Assembly (NCBI GenBank): GCA_026413225.1
Contig: CM048553.1
Coordinates: 39,534,001-39,598,000 of the forward strand
Direction of reading: 5' to 3'
Source of the DNA: Otis tarda
Lineage: Eukaryota > Chordata > Aves > Otidiformes > Otididae
Length of the DNA: 64,000 nucleotides
Under the pieces are notes generated by a model. It was not told where the DNA came from. It did no database searches and worked only from the letters and a program-made list of their open reading frames with translations. This document shows, piece by piece, positions 52,201 to 62,383 of this stretch (its first letter is position 1; every line of letters begins with the position of its first letter). The translations under genes and the position numbers were made by a program.

Positions 52201-55200
52201 CAGCAGGCCAAGAAAATGTACTCTGTCTCTGTGTGAGAACTGAATGCAAACTAGAGTAGAAGAAAGGGAGGAACTGGGGGGAATTGTGAGGGCTGTATGC
52301 AGGGAGTAAGCAGTACTGCAGTAGAGAAGGAAGATGATATAAGTACCGTGGCATAAGAAAAGGAGTTGCGAATATTACATCAGGGTCAATACAAATCTCA
52401 CCTACATGGCCATGTAACAGCATAAGTGTTTGGTCAGACATTGATTTTTTTTTTTTTTTTTTAAGATTTTTTTAAGAAACAAATCATACTGGGCTTGGAA
52501 ATAAAGAAAAAAAAATAGGTCATTTGTCTCTTTTAATTTGGCTTCAGTTACAGAAAGTGAAGCAAGACTTAGTCATTAGTTTTACCAGCTGAATAGGACT
52601 GGCTCAATTAGCATCAGCTCCCACTTCATCAAGTGTGAAACAGCATAACTAAGAGTAGTGCCTAAAAATGTCTGGCAGGTTAGTAAGAAATGGAGCAGCA
52701 ACCAACTAACGGAAGTTTAACATTCTAATTATTGCATCAAAATATGTGGAAAAATGTGAATGTTAAATGTGGATTTTAATCAGAAACATGGTGACTTGGC
52801 ATAGTAATATATTTGTAAAGTGAAATCTGTTGCCTTTCTTTAGAAAAGAAGATATTAAACATATGCTGTATGCTCTATACTTTCCTTCACTTCTTGTGGA
52901 AGCTGGAATTTGTACAGATGATTGCTATGTTATTTGGTTTTCTACTGTGAGCATATAGCTGATAGCAGATTATGGTTTTGTCTTGTCTCTTGAAGACTGG
53001 GATAAAATTGAGGAGCCCAAACTCTGAATAAGGCTACTCATTCTTTTCTAGGAAAGCCTAAATGGAAGAGAAAATTGTTCAAGAAGAAGATTAGGTGTTA
53101 AATGATGTGAAGGAAGGGGTCAATGTAACTAACCTTGGTGTGGTATAACCTTTTAGTACAGTAGATCAAAGATCAAGAATATGTGAATCTCAGATCCTTG
53201 CTTAATTCAAGTTTGAGGCAAATGCTATTTTCAGTCCACTCAAATTAGTTTCAATTTCCTAAGTCAAATCAGAGAAAGCTACCATAAAAATTAATATAAA
53301 TCCCCTTTCCTAGGGATTCAGATTGCCCAAAGAAATAATGATAGTTTTAAGGACTACAATGGTAGTCAATGCCACAATAGATGGGATGAGAAATAAGCGT
53401 CTGTTGTTTAAAGCAGAGGACCTGGATGACCTCTATAACTGAAAGAAATTGCTGAGAGTGCCTCTGGAGAAGGAAATACAGGGTCTATAACATGGATTTT
53501 GATCCTCTAAATGCCATTCATACTTTACCAATCTACTCATTAATGAAAAAAGTGAGCGGAAAATGCTGAACTGAAAATTCTTTTCTGAAATATCACCAGT
53601 GTATTCCTTTCCAGAGGTCCAAGCATATTTACTTTTCTTGCGTGCTACAAAAATGTTGGTTAATCCATTGTTGAGGCTATATCCTGAGAAGAACAAAATG
53701 TGTGCTGTTTTACATTTTCATTACTATGTCATATTAAATAGTAAAAAGAAATAGCTTACTGTTATTACTTACGGTTTCTTTTTTTATAAAGCTGCAAAAA
53801 TACTTAATGAAAATCCTTCTATTTGAAACTTTGCTATATCAGTTTCAATTGTTGCATGCTTTATTATTTGACTAATTTTTTTGAAGATACACCCTTCTGA
53901 GGTACAGTTTATATGAACAAAGCATTTTAAAAATCAAATTAAATGTTAATTAAAAGCTAGTTAGCAGTACTTCCAGAGAAATAACTAATATATTTCCTGC
54001 TTTTGAATAACCTTTTAAAATTCAGTGGATTATTTGTTGAGTTAGAAAGATGGGGAATTGCTGCCCTTGGACAACTGTGCAAAACTCAAAACTTAGTCTT
54101 ATGACAGTATTCCAAATAATTTTGAAGAATTATAATCAACTGAACATTTCTATATATTGAAAAGTAAACTTTAGGATATTGAAAAAAATTACCTCTTATG
54201 ATGGTATTGATACTAAAAATATTTTAAATATTTTAATAGTATCTCCAGAATACTGTTTATGTAATTTTCCCTTTGGAATTTCTTTAATGAAATAAAGTGA
54301 GGAAGCAAAGCAAAGAGGTTAATGACCTGACCTGTGCAGACAGCTGTATCCCACAGCATCCTCTAGAAATGGCAAGCTAATTATGTTGATAGCAACTGTC
54401 TTTCCTGAATTCCTTTCTTTTTTTTTTTTCCTCTTTGCAACTATTTTCTCCTAAGTTATATTTTTGTTCATGATTTAGGTAGTTAAGAGGGGTTTTTTTT
54501 AATATATATGCTCATAAAATGTCCTAGAATGTAAGAATCTAACAATGTGCAAGTAGTTAATACTGACAGAAGTGTGCCAGCACCACCAACTAGTGAAGAA
54601 TGAAATAAATAGCAATCAAACAGGGGAATAGAACTAACTTTCAGAGTTCTGTCTCTCCGTTTCTTCTCTCTCCTGGAGTGAAAAGTGAATCTTGCTTACC
54701 TTGGTATTCAAGGCTTTGTTAAGAGATTGGGAAATTAAGGCAAAGGGCTATCTGTCTTTTCTGAAAGAGAAGGCTGATCAACTTTTCCTGAAGCAAGACA
54801 AGTTCTTGGGCAGCCCTTGGAAGCGTCTTTCCATCCAAGCTGAGGCTAAAAGCTATTTGAAAGTCCTATGAAAGAGAAAAAATTGAAAAGGAAAGCCTGG
54901 AAGTGTTCTAAAAGGGTTGTGAGACTTTTATCCCTCTTCTGAATGAATCCTAATTTATTACTGTGTCAGATTCTGGCTTGTTATTTAGTGCTTGGATGAT
55001 TGCCTTGATGAGAGACTTCATTTTTCCCTGAAACATATTTTCTTTTTGGCTCCTGCTGCAACTGCTCAGTTTTCCACTGACGTGACTCCCACACAGGAGT
55101 CCACTTTAATATAGAAAACACTGCAGCAGCACTCAGGTTCTGACATGTTTGTTAAAAGTCCTTTTTCTGCAATATTGTGTCCTTGAGCTGCTCCTCAGAT

Positions 55201-58200
55201 TGCTCCTGGTCACAGGCTGCTTTGACCCAAAGTGGGTTACACTGGCTACCATACAATGAATTAGAAAAACTGGCCTACCTACCACCTGCTGACCTCTAAA
55301 GGGAGTAACCCCGTGCCGCTTCCTCCTCCTCGGCCTCCTCCTCCATGCTGCTCTCCCCCTCTCCCTTGCACTGAAGTTCTGCTCTCATCTGACCGCAGGA
55401 TTCAGCCTACTAATCTGGCAGGACTTTAACCCAAGTTAAAAAAAAAAAAAAGCAACAAGCACTTCTTTACTGGGTTAGTTGATGAGGTCAGCTGGGTGAA
55501 TGCAAACAGTGTGTGGGGCTGTGGAAGCCTGCATCGGCAAGAGCAGATGATGAGACTGAGGAACAAGTAGGAAGTTTGTGTTGCACAAAAGATGATGAGG
55601 CTTACATACAAAGAGGTTTTGTGGTGGAGTCCACATCTGATGGTGTACATTAGTCCTGAAAAGCTGATTTAGGAGAAAGGTAAAACAACAAAAGAGAGGG
55701 AGAGAGTGTAAAGGGAAAAGGAAAACTCTCCTCAATGGGAAGGCGGGAGAAGCAGTGACAAGATCCCTAGAAGAGCTCTGGGCACTTCTCAAGTGCAGCA
55801 GGTGGTGGTGAGGAAGATGATTTTTCATGTTATTTTCCCCTAGTGCTACACATTTTTATCAGGACCTCTTCTACCTCCTCCCTGCCCCCCCTCACCTCCA
55901 CCGGTTATTCCCATTAAATTATGGGATTAGCACTGATTAAAATACATGAATTAACTGTGTATTTATTGTGTATTTATTGCTTGTTAAGCTTGTATATTAA
56001 CCTCTTACAGGTTAATATTTATTGAATACTTAAATTACTATTATTTACTTGGTTGTGCATAGTGTTTTGCTTCTCTCTAATAAATGAAAATCTACAAAGC
56101 AAGATAAGGAGAAAAGGAGAAAAGGGGAATCAAGGGGCTGTTCTACCACTATTCAGGCTTGCAGGTGCAAGGCTGTGAGAACAACAATGTAAGAACAAAA
56201 GCAGGAGAAGAAGAAAGGAAAAATAATACTATAGAGGCTCCGAAAACACTGCCTCAACAGTGCAGGTAAAGGTTACAGGACTGCAAGTAGTAGTCCCACA
56301 GCATTACTAAGACTAAGGCACTTTTGTACCTAAGGCACTGCACAACAGTTGTTAGTATTTCCTATGTAAATCCACTATACCATATGTTTTCTCTGCTTGT
56401 GTGAGAACACTTGTTTTAATAGGCCAGGTTTTATACTTTTTGTTTGTTATTTCAAACCAACAATTGTAGATTTTATGAAGTTTTCACCAAAGTCTTTCAG
56501 AGTTATCATTATTGCTATTGTAACTCAAGAAAGTTAATTTATGCTGTTGTGAACAGTATGTGTAATGACCCTATTTACTCATATTTACACCTATGGGGAG
56601 GTCTGAAATGGAGTGATTTTCCTACACCACAATATAATCCATGAGGTCAGACTCCTACTTCATGCACCTTAATTTATTAGAATAAAAATAAACCAAACAG
56701 GTGTGGCCGCCTGAATTTTAAAAGGTTATGGAATGGACAAAAGAATTTCTGCTGGTGTATGTGATGCTGCTGATTAAATTCTCCAACTGACTTACAGTCT
56801 CTCTGATTTATTTTTCACATTCAAAACAGTATCTAGAACAGCAATTAATTTCCAAAATTACAGCATCAGGTCACATAGGAAATGTAGCAGTATAATTATG
56901 TTGTGATTTATAGCTTTCTTCTACTTCTGGTGTTTTCAGTAAGTGTAATTTATAGAACCATGTGCAGTTTGTGCTAAAAACTTTTGTGTATTTTTACTAT
57001 TTTTCTCTCTGTTTGCTCAGTGCCATTTCTACTTAATTAGATAGAGGAGCAATCCGTGGTACAAATACTTGTTTTTCTGCAAGTTATTTCAAAACTCTTG
57101 AAATGAATAAGATTATTCTCAGGAAAATTTTGCAACAAGATATGAGCATCTGCTGCCATTTGGTCGAGGCATTCTTCATCATTTTCTTTAGATTGAGCTT
57201 TGGACAAACAAGGCAAGACTTCAAACTACCTCCCATAACAGCACTAGAATTTGATTGCAGCATCTCATATCTCATTCCTGTGGAACAAAAGTAGTGTCAA
57301 CATTATCTTGCAAGTATAGCAGCAATATTTTTTTTAATGTGAAAATATTTTGGACCTATAAGAGGAATTTAGTCAAAACCTGAAATGTAATTTGTATTTT
57401 TTGACCAAAAAAAAAGTTGTCAGAAAAGTTACTTGGTTCACTAATGACACTAATTCACTGCAGTACTGTTCATAAATAACATTTTCCTGGGATGCTGGAG
57501 GTTTAAGTCTTACATTAATTACTGAGCCCTGGCCTATTGTTCTGATGTGAGTCTCTGATGTAAGTTTTGCTTTATTGAGGCAGTGTTTTGGGGGGAAGGG
57601 GGCAGAAAGGGGAATTTGGCTTTGTTCCACAGCAGAATGAAAATAATATTTGCTATAGAAATTCCAAAGGTTCTTCTGTGCTACTTAGCCTCTTTATTTC
57701 CTTAAAAAAAAAAAACAACTTAGAAATAAAACAAAACAAGCAGATATAAAAAGGCATAGGTTTTGAGTAACTAAGTATCTTCAGTCCCTTCAGGATTTTG
57801 GTGTAATTCTTCTCTTATGTGCACCGTGTAAGTTTTTTGAGGTGCAATTCAGAGATTTTTTTTTTTTATAGCAATCTTTTCCTTAGTCCAAGTCATTATT
57901 TTCTTCTTCTAAGGTAATAAAAACCCGGACAATTTTACTGTGTATTTATATCTGTGCTCATTACTGCAAGGAAGTTCCAGATGCTTTGATTTTTCCAGAC
58001 CATATCCACTTCTTCAGCCAAAATTTGGATTTCCCTCCAGAAGATCATCTCGTGCCAATGTTCACCTCAAGTCTTTCATGTTCCCCAAGCAGCTTCTTCC
58101 TTGATTATTTGAATATCTTGCATAAATCAGTAGATCTAAGCTTGGGTGCTCCTATTCTAAGCTATACCAGTCATTCAGGAGTCCATAATAATTTCATCAT

Positions 58201-59089
58201 AAGAAATAATAGGATATGTCTACTTCAGACATCTATTTCACTTTTCTATTAAGGTTATTCTGCTTACTTCTTCAACAAAAACACTGGCCCTTCTACAGTT
58301 TTCAGCTTTTTCCCTGTGAATTTTTCATGAGATCGCTCTCAGCTGGGAAAACCACTACAAGATGATTTGTTTTCTCTTGAATACAAAAACTTAATTACAT
58401 GTTTACCTGTAACCTCCCTCTCATCCTATTCTAAACCTAAAATATGAGAGGTTTATGGCGTTTGCTCAAGAATAAAATGTCAACGAGCTCTATTTTGAGA
58501 TTCTTAGAATTATTTTGATTTTGTATAGGTGAGTTCGGGATGCAGAGTGTCATTCTTTGTTATGGTAAGTAGTGCAGTATAGAACTCTACCTTTTCTGGA
58601 AATGACATCTCCTGGACACTGTTCATCATTTTCTGAACCATTTTGGACATAATTTATGTCAATTTGTCAGAAGAACATTCTTTTAACAGACTTTCTTTCC
58701 CATAGGATCATTTTAGGTTAGTGTTGCTTCTCTGAGAAAACTGCATACAGAAATTCTTGCATTTTACAGTGAACTCATTTCACTGGAATAGGCACATGAG
58801 AGTCTGCTGCTTCTCCTTGTTAAAATTAACTCAAGATTAACCTTTAATTTTATGGAGTGAGAGGGGAGCATATAAACTGCAAAGGCTCAAAATGGGCACT
58901 TTTAGCCATAGAGTCCTGGTACTGTACTGGCACCTTATTATTGAAGTATAATAACTATAAAGAAAAATCAATATAGTAGACATTGCCACAAGCTAGCATG
59001 AAATTGTCATGGGGGTTGTAGAGGATTGTTAAAATGACAGTTAACAGCCCAGAAACAATGTATATGAGCTAGCATATGCAGGCTTCTCT
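43217..59089 (+). other. KCNH8: KCNH8 intron 1, 3' part, mostly featureless
   Basis: AT-rich intronic DNA. Simple features are a TTTG-rich repeat near 46507-46540, a T run at 52445-52462, and a small pyrimidine/CpG-richer patch at about 55300-55425. An open frame at 47791-48267 (+) has no recognisable domain, though the segment at 47974-48171 is somewhat richer in CpG than its surroundings. No exon or named repeat was recognised. Confidence 0.6.
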
Positions 59090-59425
59090 TGCCAGCTAAC
59101 CTACCCCGCACGCACCGGAGCCCCGCTCCGGGGAAAGCAGGGCATCACACGGATACCGTCAAGCCAAGCCTTCAATTTAATGCTGCGCAACAAAGGGTTA
59201 AATACCCGTACACCCGCTGCGCACGCGAACGCACCCGCCCCCCTGCACCCATGGACCCATCCATGCCCGCCACGCACCTGCACCTGCACCCATGGACTTA
59301 TCCGTGCCCACCACGTACGTGGACGCACCTGCCCCCTGCGCCCATGGACCTATCCGCGCCTAGCGCGCGAATCACTGCAGACTGCCCCTCCTGCATACAT
59401 GCAGCCCTGCTAACGTTACCCCACA
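59090..59425 (-). mobile_element. 3' LTR of ERV copy A
   Basis: Read on the minus strand it starts TGTGGGGTAACG just after a polypurine tract and ends CTGGCA, giving TG...CA ends. The U3 part has three imperfect repeats centred on a CCATGGAC core. A TATA-like GGGTATTTAACCC lies at 59195-59207 and an ATTAAA poly(A)-like signal at 59176-59181. It is CpG-rich, unlike the host flank. The next host bases on the plus strand (59084-59089, TTCTCT) should be the target duplication, but the matching copy would lie beyond 64000. The exact 3' end is my best choice. Confidence 0.7.
59240..59360 (-). repeat. Three imperfect U3 repeats in the 3' LTR
   Basis: On the plus strand, CCCATGGAC followed by an ATCC-containing GC-rich stretch occurs with ATGG at 59251, 59292 and 59344, giving spacings of 41 and 52 bases. 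Repeated units upstream of the TATA-like site are typical of retroviral enhancers, which is an inference here. Confidence 0.7.
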
Positions 59426-59438
59426 ATTCCCCCCCTCT
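59426..59438 (-). other. Polypurine tract before the 3' LTR
   Basis: On the minus strand AGAGGGGGGGAAT immediately precedes the TG of the LTR. This is the expected plus-strand primer site of a retrovirus and fixes the LTR start. Confidence 0.85.
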
Positions 59439-59501
59439 ATGCTAAATCATTCTAGTCTAATGGCTGGTACCCTGAGGCGGATGCCGCTATAACATAGTTG
59501 A

Positions 59502-59941
59502 TTAGGAATAGTTGCCTAGTAACCCCTCAATCATAGCATGCACGAAACTTAACAGTAACAGAAACAAATAAAGCATTATCAAAGCAACTGCTAGGATTGT
59601 CAGACCTATAGACACAATATTTCTTAGCCATCTAGGTAAACCGAACAGGTCTGGAAACTACCCCAGTCCTTTAGGGCTTCGACGTTGAATACTGACTGGG
59701 CAGCATGCGCACGCGTCTTCTCCGAGGCCGAGGAGGCGTTCTTGCTGAAGTCCAAACAGCAGTAACCCTGGAGACCTGGGACTCCCTCTAGGTCGCTGCA
59801 ACCGATGCCAGGCCTCGCAAGGGCATAATCTAATGCCAGCTTCATTTGCGTCAGTCCTTCATCGTGTGCTGCTAAAGCAGTCGCCAGTTCAGATATGGCA
59901 AGGGCTGTGCGGTTGGCATTCCCAAGAGCCCAACAGGCCAC
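59502..59941 (-). pseudogene. env: env transmembrane subunit of ERV copy A (frameshifted)
   Basis: One minus-strand frame (59624-59941) holds NRTALAISELATALAAHDE, a heptad-like helical stretch, then ALDYALARPGIGC and a GYCCLDFS motif, which together look like the TM ectodomain with its cysteine loop. The frame ends at 59624. A neighbouring frame, from about 59643 to a stop at 59502, encodes a long hydrophobic run with TILAVALIMLYLFLLLL, the likely membrane anchor, and a short tail. A frameshift therefore separates ectodomain and anchor. The loop has twelve residues between the first cysteine and the CC pair, instead of the usual six. A stop also lies just upstream of the ectodomain. It is not functional. 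Confidence 0.75.
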
Positions 59942-60158
59942 GTGCTATGCAAACCTGAGTAGAGTTGGTGTAATGCGTGAATTGCTCCCAAAAGTTAGTC
60001 ATTATCACTTGCATTGGAAGACTCACAATCAGGATCAATCCCACTAGGATGAGCTGGAGAGTGCCACGCCGCTCGGTTACCCTGCTGATCCTCCAGCCAC
60101 AGCTGTACCAACCAGGCTGGGATCCATCGGGTCCCCGCACCTGTGGAGATACAAGCAT
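59889..60158 (-). pseudogene. env: env leader and N-terminus of ERV copy A, surface subunit mostly deleted
   Basis: The minus-strand frame carries a charged start and then TLQLILVGLILIVSLPM, a good signal-peptide-like hydrophobic segment, and a short polar part with NSTQ (a possible N-glycosylation site). It runs almost directly into the TM ectodomain described for 59502-59941, in a shifted frame, with a junction near 59935. A normal surface subunit of several hundred residues is missing. The start overlaps the integrase C-terminus, as is common where env overlaps pol. Confidence 0.6.
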
Positions 60159-60718
60159 ACCCTTGTCCCCATGTTAGCAAATCAGCGGGACCTTCCTAGC
60201 CTGGGTTTTCTGGCAGGCAGAACCAGACCTTTAGGAGTGCCTTGCCCCCAAACAGTGGCTGACGCGAGGAAAAATGGTTTTGGATAGGGGAAACGGATTG
60301 GGGGTTAGCGAAGGACATATGATTCAGTACCACAAGCGCTTCACCGACCAAGACCCCCGGAGAACCCCTCTTTCCCCCCTCTCTTAAGCAGATTAGCTGT
60401 GCTTTCAGGGTTTTGTGTGCGCGTTCTACAATCACTTGCTTGGTGCTGTTCAGAGGAATGCCAAACGTATGGCGGACTCCCCACGTCTGCAGGAAGTTGT
60501 GAGATATCTGTGACGGCCCACGGTCAGTCTTTATTTTCCGAGGTATCCTAGGCAAATAAAAGCCCAGCTCTGGTGCAGGATGGATTTTGTGTTATGGACG
60601 TCGTGAATGGACACATGAAGAGAGCTCGGGAGCAAGTGTCGATCGCAACATGAATGTATTTGAAACAGCCAAATAGCGCATAGTCTGTGATATCTAGTTG
60701 TCGTACCTGGTTCGGAGC
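59995..60718 (-). pseudogene. pol: Integrase catalytic core and C-terminal domain, ERV copy A
   Basis: The catalytic residues appear in order on the minus strand: D in QLDITDYALF (codon at 60692-60694), D in KTDRGP (60523-60525), and E in VIVERAHKTLK. The first D lies in a different frame from the rest, so there is a frameshift between about 60694 and 60555. The spacing between the second D and E is 32 residues rather than the usual 35. A single in-frame TAG at 60196-60198 separates the core from the C-terminal DNA-binding part, which has TWGQGYACISTGAG and RWIPAW. The gene ends at 59995. It normally inserts viral DNA into the host. This copy is dead. Confidence 0.85.
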
Positions 60719-60870
60719 ATACCTCCGGGGTTAACACCTGGGTAGTATAAGGCCTGGTTCGGCTTTGCTGCTTGACATGCTGGACAGGCTGCCACTACAG
60801 CCCAACCATGTGAGATGGGCAGTCGGAACTGACGTCGTATGGCGTGTGCGTTCTGATGTATTATTCTCTC
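60719..60870 (-). pseudogene. pol: Integrase N-terminal zinc-binding (HHCC) domain, ERV copy A
   Basis: The minus-strand frame has IIHQNAHAIRRQF followed by AACPACQAAKPN and GVNPGG, which are the second His and the CxxC pair of the integrase zinc domain with its usual lead into the core. Upstream, the expected first His and the reverse transcriptase are absent. The sequence instead merges into an env-type membrane anchor at about 60860-60880. Reverse transcriptase, RNase H and protease are therefore lost at this junction. A frameshift follows at about 60718. Confidence 0.8.
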
Positions 60871-60881
60871 TATCACTTTTA

Positions 60882-60938
60882 TAGACAGGTGACCAAGCAC
60901 GGAATGATTATACCTAGTATAATGCCTAGTATCACAAT
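60882..60938 (-). pseudogene. env: env-type membrane anchor fused upstream of integrase A
   Basis: The minus-strand frame reads IVILGIILGIIIPCLVTCL and then a TAA at 60879-60881. A hydrophobic anchor followed by PCLxxC matches the membrane-spanning end of retroviral TM proteins. The next bases read KVIERIIHQ in a shifted frame, which could be either an env tail or the integrase start. This anchor is separate from the env B anchor near 61390-61432, so it may come from a third env copy or a duplicated end. Confidence 0.5.
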
Positions 60939-61056
60939 TTTTTAGCTAAGGATAGCAACCACCTAGCTATGCCCTACACAAGCTAATAAGATTACTAATG
61001 ACACCTTATCTATATATATAAAAAAAAAAAAAAAACCTAAATTTCACTATTTTCTA
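60939..61056 (-). other. AT-rich spacer in the ERV mosaic with a T/A tract
   Basis: AT-rich sequence containing about 15 consecutive A on the plus strand (61020-61035) beside TATATATA. A few env-like residues (SxVVAILS) lie upstream of the anchor, but nothing is confidently coding. It could be a decayed LTR, an env remainder or inserted host DNA. Confidence 0.4.
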
Positions 61057-61404
61057 CTAATTTTCTATTATTATATTCTCTATTACTACAAACATAATAA
61101 CTTCAGTAACTTTCTTATCTACAAAGCCAGTGACTAATTTTGCAGGCCTCTGTTGAAACAAGCCATAAATTCCATTAACAATGTCTTGTATCTTAAAGTT
61201 CCCTTCTCATTCCATGGCTTTCTTCCAGCGAGCACGATTGTATCCCTCTCCCAAGGTCAGTTTGCTTTCACTGACACTGTACTGGCTCAAGAAATACCCA
61301 CATCTCTCTCTTCTTTGTTTATGAGAAGAGGCTTGTTTCAACGCTTTATCTATTAAAGTCTGCACATATTTCAACACACACACGGAATACAGATCAAAAT
61401 ACAT
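61057..61404 (-). pseudogene. env tail and unrecognised downstream coding-like tract, ERV copy B
   Basis: One minus-strand frame runs from 61404 to a TAG at 61057 with a single internal TGA at 61207-61209. The first part (VLKYVQTLIDKALKQ) looks like the short cytoplasmic tail of a retroviral TM protein. After it come about 100 codons of mixed, charged composition, for example GYFLSQYSVSESKLTLGEG and GNFKIQDIVNGIYGLFQQR. I do not recognise these and they are too long for a normal tail. They could be an unusual tail extension, a 3' accessory ORF, or captured sequence. Confidence 0.4.
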
Positions 61405-61647
61405 ATATAAAAAGAATGAATAAGCATCCTACAGCTATTTGTAATAAGCTTTTATCAATCCACCAAAAAGATTTCTGAATATATCAAAATCATCACTTTG
61501 TTGCTGGTTTTGTACTCCTTTTTGCAAGTTTTGAATACTTTTGTGAATAGATTCCGAATAATCAGACAGATTCATGCAGCAAAGCCCATCAAAATCCTGA
61601 CAACCATGATTTTGTGCTGATAATAAAAATCTACTACTGATCTATTC
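61380..61647 (-). pseudogene. env: env TM subunit, C-terminal half, ERV copy B
   Basis: Directly after the LTR-like insert the minus-strand frame gives FLLSAQNHGCQDF, then DGLCCMNLSDYSESIHKS, and a helical stretch down to FGGLIKAYYK and a TAG at 61435-61437. The first Cys is at 61600-61602 and the CC pair at 61576-61581, so the loop is CX6CC, the form seen in TM proteins disulfide-linked to their surface subunit. One base shift later comes AVGCLFILFIYVF, the membrane anchor. The N-terminal half lies on the other side of the insert. Confidence 0.85.
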
Positions 61648-61959
61648 TGTTACCAACCCGACTACGCCAAAGACACCGCCGAGCAGGAGGATGTTTATCA
61701 GCCGGGTCAGAGCAGAGAAAGGAGGCAGGCGCAGCACCTTCAGGGCGTCCCCTGTTGTAAATAAAGTGTGCTCTGGGTCCGTCCTCTCCCCTTTGCTCCG
61801 AGCCACCTCTGTTTATACCCTCCGCAGATTCAGTGAAAGAGTACTGACCAGACGTTGCTGCATGCATGGCCAGCGCACACAAGGCCTGACCAGATGTTGC
61901 TGCATGTGTGGCCAGCACATGCAACAAGGTCTGTCAAATATGTGCTCTGTAGGCTAACA
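61648..61959 (-). mobile_element. LTR-like element inserted in env of ERV copy B
   Basis: The two ends match as a terminal inverted repeat: TGTTAGCC on the minus strand at 61959 and TGTTACCAACC on the plus strand at 61648, so it is bounded by TG...CA. Upstream of a TATA-like GGGTATAAACAG (61811-61820) lie two 42-bp tandem repeats. The element splits the env TM frame, which resumes on the far side. No internal genes are present, so it is either a solo LTR or a small non-autonomous element. The expected short target duplication is not seen. Orientation is set by the TATA-like site and repeats. An AATAAA on the plus strand leaves the opposite reading possible. Confidence 0.65.
61844..61930 (-). 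repeat. 42-bp tandem repeat in the LTR-like insert
   Basis: On the plus strand CTGACCAGACGTTGCTGCAT (from 61844) recurs from 61886 as CTGACCAGATGTTGCTGCAT, a period of 42, with a partial, degenerate third unit after 61928. It lies on the upstream side of the TATA-like site, as a U3 enhancer repeat would. Confidence 0.85.
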
Positions 61960-62310
61960 GCGGCTATGTTTTGTAAAATAGTATAGCGTATAGAACCTAT
62001 ATCAATTAACAGTGTTAATAGTACTGATATAATTGCATGTGTTTACTTAGCAAGCCAAAAGCCCAATTTATTTAACATAGCCAACGCCTAGGCACTTGCC
62101 ACATCAAGTGCAAAGATTGAAGCAGCAATAATTTTACTTAGTTTCCAAAACTCTGTATTATCTTGGCAACCAGATTCAATGCTATGTATGCTTCGTTTAG
62201 GTCTTTTATGCTGTCTGGATTTTGATATGTGCTCGCATGATTACGTCATACTGTGTCGTTGCAATGTATAGATCTTAAAGCATTTACAATCATTACCCCT
62301 CTAGAAACAT
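61960..62310 (-). pseudogene. env: env TM subunit, N-terminal half, ERV copy B
   Basis: Minus-strand frames carry env TM-like segments: SRGVMIVNALRSIH near 62300, then ALAMLNKLGFWLAK and LLTLLIDIGSIRYTILQNIAA, the helical stretch that normally leads to the cysteine loop. At least two in-frame stops (a TAG before the ALAM segment and a TAA after it) and shifts break it. It ends at 61960, exactly where the LTR-like insert begins, and its continuation is at 61647. Confidence 0.7.
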
Positions 62311-62383
62311 TAGCTCTTGAATAGTTAAAAAAAAAAAATAGGCAGAAGTACATCTTTAGGGATCCCAAAAGTTCCATCTTTTG

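Noticed and set aside
55270-55425. Local pyrimidine/CpG-rich patch that could suggest another promoter
   Set aside because: It is too short and only mildly CpG-rich, with no exon nearby.
59089-59445. Plus-strand ORF of 118 codons rich in H, P and T
   Set aside because: It is the antisense reading of the GC-rich LTR U3 repeats.
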